NCBI GenBank assembly: GCA_023424355.1
Contig: JAFAEA010000376.1
Location: 1-9,625 of the forward strand
Source of the DNA: Chloroflexota bacterium
Lineage (GTDB): Bacteria > Chloroflexota > Chloroflexia > Thermomicrobiales > UBA6265
Length of the DNA: 9,625 bases
Direction: 5' to 3'
Part shown: in pieces, positions 6,055 to 9,625 of the stretch
How the letters are laid out: each line of letters opens with the position of its first letter
How positions within the stretch are numbered: position 1 is the first letter of the stretch
Notes under the pieces: generated by a model
What the model was told of the DNA's origin: nothing
The model's database searches: none
What the model saw: only the letters and a program-made list of their open reading frames with translations
Program-made: the position numbers and the translations under genes

Positions 6055-7419
6055 CTAGAGTCCGGCGAAGTCGCCTTCATCCTTCATGCGACCAACGACA
6101 CGATCAAATGCCTCGAGGGTAAGAGCCACATCCTCATCGGTGTGCTTCACACAGGTGAGACCTCCGCTGTGGAACACATGCACACCTTCCAGCAGCATGC
6201 CGATTTCGGTCTTCATTCCCAGCGGAGAGCCACCGCTCTTCTTCAGGAACTCTGGAGTAACGCCTTCCGGTTTCGTGAGATCGCCGCTGGTCATGTTGGA
6301 TGCTCGCTGACCAAATGCGATGTGGAAGACGCTGCTTTCTCCCCAAACAAAACCGGGGGCATCGTGTCGCACAATGATCTCGTTCATTCCCGCGCGAATC
6401 TTTGCAGCAACGTCATCGCAATACTTCTGTACGGCAGGATCAGCGCATTTCTCTACAGCCAGCGCACCAGCCGCTGCTGCAAGCGGATTGGCATTGTAGG
6501 TGCCCATCTGCGGCACCTTCTTCGCCTGCACCGCCGGGTCATCGCTGAACGCAACTACCGACATCACATCGGCGCGACCACTTACTGCACCACCCGGCAT
6601 ACCTCCGGCCACAATCTTGGCCATGGTGGTCATATCCGGAGTGACTCCGAAGCGCTCTTGCGCGCCACCTGGTGCCCAGCGGAAGCCGCTGATGACTTCG
6701 TCAAAGATGAGCAGAGTGTCGTACTTGGTGCAGAGATCGCGCACTCCCTGCAGGAATTCAGTGATGAATGGAATGGTGGTCCAGCTACCACCACTCGGCT
6801 CAAGGATGACGGCGGCAATATCGCCCTGTACCAGTCGCTCCTCCAGCATGCCCAGTTCGTTTGCCGGGAGTACACTCACGGATGTCAGCGTTTCATCCGG
6901 CACGCCATTCACCGTGGTGCTCTCGAACGGAGGCTTCTCGCCCTTGAGGGCGTAATCCTGCCAACCGTGGAAGTGACCTTCGAACTTGAGGATGCCCTTC
7001 TTGCCAGTGAAGCCACGTGCGATGCGCATCGCCAGCAGCGTGGATTCCGTACCGGAAGCCGTGAAGCGGGTGAGTTCGGCGCTTGGAACCACCTTGTTGA
7101 TGGCTTCAGCCCATCGCACTTCGGCTTCATGCCCGGCGCTGAAGTGGGTTCCCTTGCTGACCTGCTTTTCCATGGCAGCAGTTAGATCGGCATCATTGTG
7201 TCCGAAGATCAGCGAGCCATGACCCACACAGAAATCAAGCAGCTTGTGCCCCTCGATACTCCACTTGTAGCCGCCATCGGCCTTGGCAACGTAGGGTGGG
7301 AAAGGCTTGATATGGCGACCATCGTGGGTGATTCCGCCCACAATCGCCTTGCGAGATCGTTCCCACAAATCGTGGCTTCCGCTGAACTGATCGGCATACT
7401 GTTCATTAATCGTGGGCAT
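6055..7419 (-). CDS. class III PLP-dependent aminotransferase, GSAM-like paralogue
   Basis: 454 residues, slightly longer than a typical glutamate-1-semialdehyde aminomutase. Fold-type I class III motifs: ASGTES (121-126, phosphate binding), KFEGHFHGWQD (145-155), FDEVISGFR (239-247, Asp240 for the pyridine nitrogen), TTMAKIVAGGMPGG (264-277, Lys268 as Schiff-base lysine) and GTYNANP (306-312). It resembles HemL in its start (R-x-x-IVGGITHDGR in place of IPGGVNSPVR), but the GSAM block YHGHAD is FHGWQD and the AGSG / SPGVP gating-loop residues are absent, so I would not call it hemL. It probably acts on another amino or keto substrate, unknown. ATG at 7419 is chosen over 7443 because AGGAGA (7426-7431) sits 6 nt upstream. 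It is divergent from hemA and has its own promoter. Confidence 0.88.
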   Translation of the reverse strand: MPTINEQYADQFSGSHDLWERSRKAIVGGITHDGRHIKPFPPYVAKADGGYKWSIEGHKLLDFCVGHGSLIFGHNDADLTAAMEKQVSKGTHFSAGHEAEVRWAEAINKVVPSAELTRFTASGTESTLLAMRIARGFTGKKGILKFEGHFHGWQDYALKGEKPPFESTTVNGVPDETLTSVSVLPANELGMLEERLVQGDIAAVILEPSGGSWTTIPFITEFLQGVRDLCTKYDTLLIFDEVISGFRWAPGGAQERFGVTPDMTTMAKIVAGGMPGGAVSGRADVMSVVAFSDDPAVQAKKVPQMGTYNANPLAAAAGALAVEKCADPAVQKYCDDVAAKIRAGMNEIIVRHDAPGFVWGESSVFHIAFGQRASNMTSGDLTKPEGVTPEFLKKSGGSPLGMKTEIGMLLEGVHVFHSGGLTCVKHTDEDVALTLEAFDRVVGRMKDEGDFAGL

Positions 7420-7425
7420 CAATAT

Positions 7426-7431
7426 TCTCCT
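7426..7431 (-). promoter_or_regulatory. ribosome binding site deciding the aminotransferase start
   Basis: AGGAGA on the minus strand lies 6 nt before the ATG at 7419. The alternative ATG at 7443 would place this site inside the coding sequence. Confidence 0.8.
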
Positions 7432-7464
7432 GAAATGAACCAAACGTGGAACATCGTTGGCTGC

Positions 7465-7493
7465 ATTATGCCGCCAATATCGGGAGTTGTGAA
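7465..7493 (-). promoter_or_regulatory. sigma-70-type promoter for the GSAM-like aminotransferase
   Basis: On the minus strand TTCACA (complement of 7488-7493) and CATAAT (complement of 7465-7470) each match the consensus at five of six positions and are separated by exactly 17 bp. Transcription would begin near 7458, giving a leader of about 40 nt ending in the ribosome binding site. It is the best promoter in the window. Confidence 0.6.
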
Positions 7494-7505
7494 CCCTTAT
7501 CGCCC

Positions 7506-7534
7506 TTGCCGGAATGCTTACGAAATGTGAGAAT
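7506..7534 (+). promoter_or_regulatory. candidate hemA promoter (extended -10)
   Basis: TTGCCG (7506-7511), a 17-bp spacer, then GAGAAT (7529-7534) preceded by TG at 7526-7527, an extended -10 layout. Each hexamer matches only four of six consensus positions, so support is moderate. Transcription would start near 7541 with a leader of about 80 nt before hemA. Confidence 0.35.
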
Positions 7535-7542
7535 CATTCTTG
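7528..7542. promoter_or_regulatory. Fur/PerR-like palindrome before hemA
   Basis: The core AGAAT-C-ATTCT (7530-7540) is a perfect 5-1-5 palindrome. The 15-mer TGAGAATCATTCTTG matches the 7-1-7 Fur box TGATAATCATTATCA at 11 of 15 positions. It overlaps the candidate -10 of hemA, a position suited to repression. Fur and PerR control of haem genes is known in other bacteria; which regulator, if any, binds here is inference. Confidence 0.35.
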
Positions 7543-7623
7543 AAAACATGTGGAGTATCGTGGGACACGCTTCACATTCCTGTTCAGGCAACGGGGCCGA
7601 ACATCCAACCCAGGCAGATACAG

Positions 7624-8886
7624 ATGCAAACACGCACTCCAACCATTGTTGTGGTTGGTTCGAATCATGAATATGCACCAGTGGAGATCCGCGAACGCCT
7701 CGCCTTTTCGGGCGATGATCTCTCTCGTGGGCTCGATTCCCTGCGGAACGAAGTTCCGGAAGGCATGATTCTGAGTACCTGCAATCGCACGGAAATCTAT
7801 GCCGTCGGCAACGAAGGCGATGATGTGGAAGGCGAGATCTTCTCCTGGCTGCATCAGTATCACTCCGTGCCGGAAGAAGTCCTCCGCCGGGCATCCTACG
7901 TTCACCGCGGTCACGAGGCCGTCGATCATATCTTCCGCGTCGCCAGTGGCCTGAACAGTATGGTGTTGGGCGAGCCCCAGATTCTTAGCCAAATCAAGGA
8001 CGCGCTGGAATCTGCCCGCGAGCGAGAATCCGTGGGGCCAACCTTGCAGCGTCTCGCGCTGGATGCGCTCACCATCGGCAAGAAGGCTCGCACCAGTACC
8101 GATATCGCCCGCAACAATGTCTCGATTGCGCACGCTGCCATCGATCTTGCCGAGATGGAACTTGGCTCCTTCCGACATACGAATGTCACGATTCTCGGTG
8201 CCGGCAAAATGGCCACGCTCGCCGCCAAGTTGCTACGAGCTCGAGGCTGCGAGCGAATATTTGTAGTGAACCGCACACTCGATCGCGCTCAGGAACTTGC
8301 CGCCGATGTGGATGGCGATGCTCTGCCGATGGCAGAACTCGCCGATGCGGTGATGGCAAGCACGCTTGTCATCGGAGCGGCCATTGCCGATGAACCCATT
8401 CTGTTGCCTGAGCATGTTCGCGAACGCGATCATCGCCTGTGGTGCATCGATGTTTCTGTCCCACGCGTGATCTCTCAGGATATCGCCCAAATTCCTTTCG
8501 TTGCGGTCCGCGATGTTGATGCCCTCGAACCAATTCAGGCCAGTTACAAGGCGCAGTACGCCAGCGAAGTGCAGAAGGTCGAGGAATTGGTCGATGATGC
8601 AGCTGTTTCATTTGAGAAATGGATTGAGAGTCGCCAGGGTGTGCAAGCCATCGCCAAATTGCGCCAGCGCGGTGATGAAATCCGGGAGATGGAGCTCGCC
8701 AAGGCGCTTCGCAAGCTCGAGCACTTGAGCGATCGCGACCAGAATGTCGTGCGCGCCATGGCTGTGGGGCTCGTGAACAAGATGCTGCACCAGCCGATCC
8801 AGGAGCTCCGCAACATTACTGATCCCGTCGAACGCGATGCGGTATTGCGGGCTTTTGGGCTCAAAGAAACCAACCCTGATCGCTGA
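7624..8886 (+). CDS. hemA: glutamyl-tRNA reductase
   Basis: 420 residues from ATG 7624, the family's usual length. It reduces glutamyl-tRNA(Glu) with NADPH to glutamate-1-semialdehyde, the first committed step of C5 tetrapyrrole synthesis. Motifs: VGSNHEYAPVEIRERLAF (11-28, family start), STCNRTEIY (51-59) with nucleophile Cys53, YVHRGHEAVDHIFRVASGL then MVLGEPQILSQIKDA (113-127), Rossmann GAGKMA (192-197), VNRTLDRAQELA (215-226), IDVSVPRVI (275-283), and a long C-terminal dimerisation helix region (about 330-420). The usual 'ISSTGA' after the nucleotide domain reads ASTLVIGA here, a divergence worth noting. An in-frame TTG at 7540 would add 28 unconserved residues and lie over the promoter-like region, so ATG 7624 is preferred, although its ribosome binding site (AGGCAG) is weak. 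hemL follows after 79 bp. Confidence 0.96.
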   Translation: MQTRTPTIVVVGSNHEYAPVEIRERLAFSGDDLSRGLDSLRNEVPEGMILSTCNRTEIYAVGNEGDDVEGEIFSWLHQYHSVPEEVLRRASYVHRGHEAVDHIFRVASGLNSMVLGEPQILSQIKDALESARERESVGPTLQRLALDALTIGKKARTSTDIARNNVSIAHAAIDLAEMELGSFRHTNVTILGAGKMATLAAKLLRARGCERIFVVNRTLDRAQELAADVDGDALPMAELADAVMASTLVIGAAIADEPILLPEHVRERDHRLWCIDVSVPRVISQDIAQIPFVAVRDVDALEPIQASYKAQYASEVQKVEELVDDAAVSFEKWIESRQGVQAIAKLRQRGDEIREMELAKALRKLEHLSDRDQNVVRAMAVGLVNKMLHQPIQELRNITDPVERDAVLRAFGLKETNPDR

Positions 8887-8955
8887 TTCCATGGCACAAT
8901 TGGAAAGAGTCACTTGGGCCCCGCTTGTGAGTCCAACCCGCAGGCTGATCTGATC

Positions 8956-8960
8956 AGGAG
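8956..8960 (+). promoter_or_regulatory. ribosome binding site of hemL
   Basis: AGGAG lies 5 nt before the ATG at 8966, clearly stronger than the site before hemA, and it decides the start. Confidence 0.8.
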
Positions 8961-8965
8961 TTTAC

Positions 8966-9625
8966 ATGCCACTCGACCTTTCCCAATCTCGCGCTGCATT
9001 CGATCACGCACGTAATCTCATCCCCGGTGGAGTTAATTCTCCGGTGCGCGCATTTCGATCCGTTGGCGGATCGCCGATCTTCTTTGAATCGGGCTCCGGC
9101 AGCAAGGTGACGGATATCGATGGCAATACCTACATCGATTACGTGCTGAGCTGGGGACCTCTCATTCTCGGCCATGCATATCCGGAAGTTATTGCTCGCA
9201 CAACCGAAGCGATGCAAAAGGGCACCAGCTTCGGGGCTCCGACCCTCGCCGAAACCAGGCTTGCAGAACTGATCGTCGCCGCCGTGCCGGGTGTGGACGA
9301 GGTTCGCCTGGTCAACTCCGGTACGGAAGCGACCATGAGCGCCTTGCGACTGGCGCGCGCCGCCACAGGACGGAACAAGATCGTTAAGTTCGCCGGCTGC
9401 TATCACGGCCACGCCGATATGCTGCTGGTTCAGGCGGGGAGTGGAGTCGCCACTCTCGGACTCCCGGATTCACCCGGAGTGCCGGGAGGTGCCACGCAGG
9501 ACACTCTGGTGGCCCCATACAACGATCTCGATGCAGTCCAGGCATTGTTTGATGAGCACGGCGCAGAAATCGCCGCCATCATCGTTGAACCGGTTGCCGG
9601 CAATATGGGCATGATCCAACCAGTG
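8966..9625 (+). CDS. hemL: glutamate-1-semialdehyde 2,1-aminomutase, 3'-truncated by the window edge
   Basis: The first 220 residues of about 430 are present, with no stop before the window ends. HemL converts glutamate-1-semialdehyde to 5-aminolevulinate using PLP or PMP, taking the unstable product of HemA. Hallmarks: IPGGVNSPVRAF (19-30), IDYVLSWGPLILGHAYP (57-73), SGTEATMSALRLAR (118-131), KFAGCYHGHAD (141-151), the gating-loop AGSG (157-160) and GLPDSPGVP (165-173), then IIVEPVAGNMG (205-215). The catalytic lysine lies beyond the window. These features separate it from the minus-strand paralogue at 6055-7419. The 79-bp gap after hemA shows no terminator hairpin, so co-transcription is likely; hemB, hemC and hemD are not between them. 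Confidence 0.97.
   Translation, partial: MPLDLSQSRAAFDHARNLIPGGVNSPVRAFRSVGGSPIFFESGSGSKVTDIDGNTYIDYVLSWGPLILGHAYPEVIARTTEAMQKGTSFGAPTLAETRLAELIVAAVPGVDEVRLVNSGTEATMSALRLARAATGRNKIVKFAGCYHGHADMLLVQAGSGVATLGLPDSPGVPGGATQDTLVAPYNDLDAVQALFDEHGAEIAAIIVEPVAGNMGMIQPV

Noticed and set aside
6037..7185. A 382-codon open frame on the plus strand opposite the aminotransferase
   Set aside because: It is antisense to a gene with clear PLP-enzyme motifs, its translation is rich in His, Arg and Cys with no domain pattern, it runs through the aminotransferase end, and it has no good ribosome binding site.
7540..7623. A 28-residue N-terminal extension of HemA from TTG 7540
   Set aside because: The extension is unconserved in character, starts within the Fur-like palindrome and just after the candidate -10, and HemA proteins normally begin close to the VGSNHEYAP-type block.
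7534..8178. A 214-codon minus-strand frame opposite the start of hemA
   Set aside because: hemA is unambiguous on the plus strand with intact catalytic motifs; the antisense frame also runs over the promoter gap.

Overview
The window reads as ordinary, gene-dense bacterial chromosome of moderately high GC, with no phage, insertion sequence, CRISPR or RNA gene that I can see. Gene content (a CoxD/CoxE/XdhC/MocA-type maturation cassette, a DUF2171-like small protein, a zinc alcohol dehydrogenase, and hemA next to hemL of the C5 tetrapyrrole route) suggests a free-living, probably aerobic bacterium. Chloroflexota (Thermomicrobia-like) is my best guess, but it rests on gene content and general protein flavour, not on a phylogenetic marker.

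Layout. (1) 1-621, plus strand: 3' part of an ABC-2 type transporter permease. A perfect 11-bp inverted repeat (633-663) follows in a 108-bp gap. (2) 730-4560, plus strand: a tight four-gene operon of MoxR/CoxD-type AAA+ ATPase, CoxE-type VWA protein, XdhC/CoxI-type protein and MobA/MocA-like nucleotidyltransferase. Gaps are 2 nt, 2 nt and a 4-nt overlap. In known systems these proteins mature molybdenum hydroxylases (aerobic CO dehydrogenase, xanthine dehydrogenase and relatives): the ATPase and VWA protein as a chaperone pair, XdhC as carrier or inserter of sulfurated Mo cofactor, and MocA to make the cytidylylated cofactor. No structural molybdoenzyme subunit is in the window. (3) 4550-5611, minus strand: a zinc-dependent, probably NAD-linked alcohol dehydrogenase whose 3' end overlaps the operon by 11 bp. 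(4) 5733-5978, plus strand: an 81-residue DUF2171-like protein divergent from the dehydrogenase; the 121-bp gap between them is rich in inverted repeats. (5) A strong bidirectional hairpin terminator at 6004-6037. (6) 6055-7419, minus strand: a class III PLP aminotransferase related to glutamate-1-semialdehyde aminomutase (GSAM) but lacking GSAM hallmarks. (7) 7624-8886 hemA and 8966 to the window end hemL (partial), plus strand, the first two committed steps from glutamyl-tRNA to 5-aminolevulinate.

The most interesting signals are modest: a GSAM-like paralogue divergent from a bona fide hemA-hemL pair; a Fur/PerR-like palindrome overlapping a candidate promoter before hemA; a well-formed minus-strand promoter in the same gap; and a maturation cassette without its client enzyme. 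I do not see a clearly new biological system.
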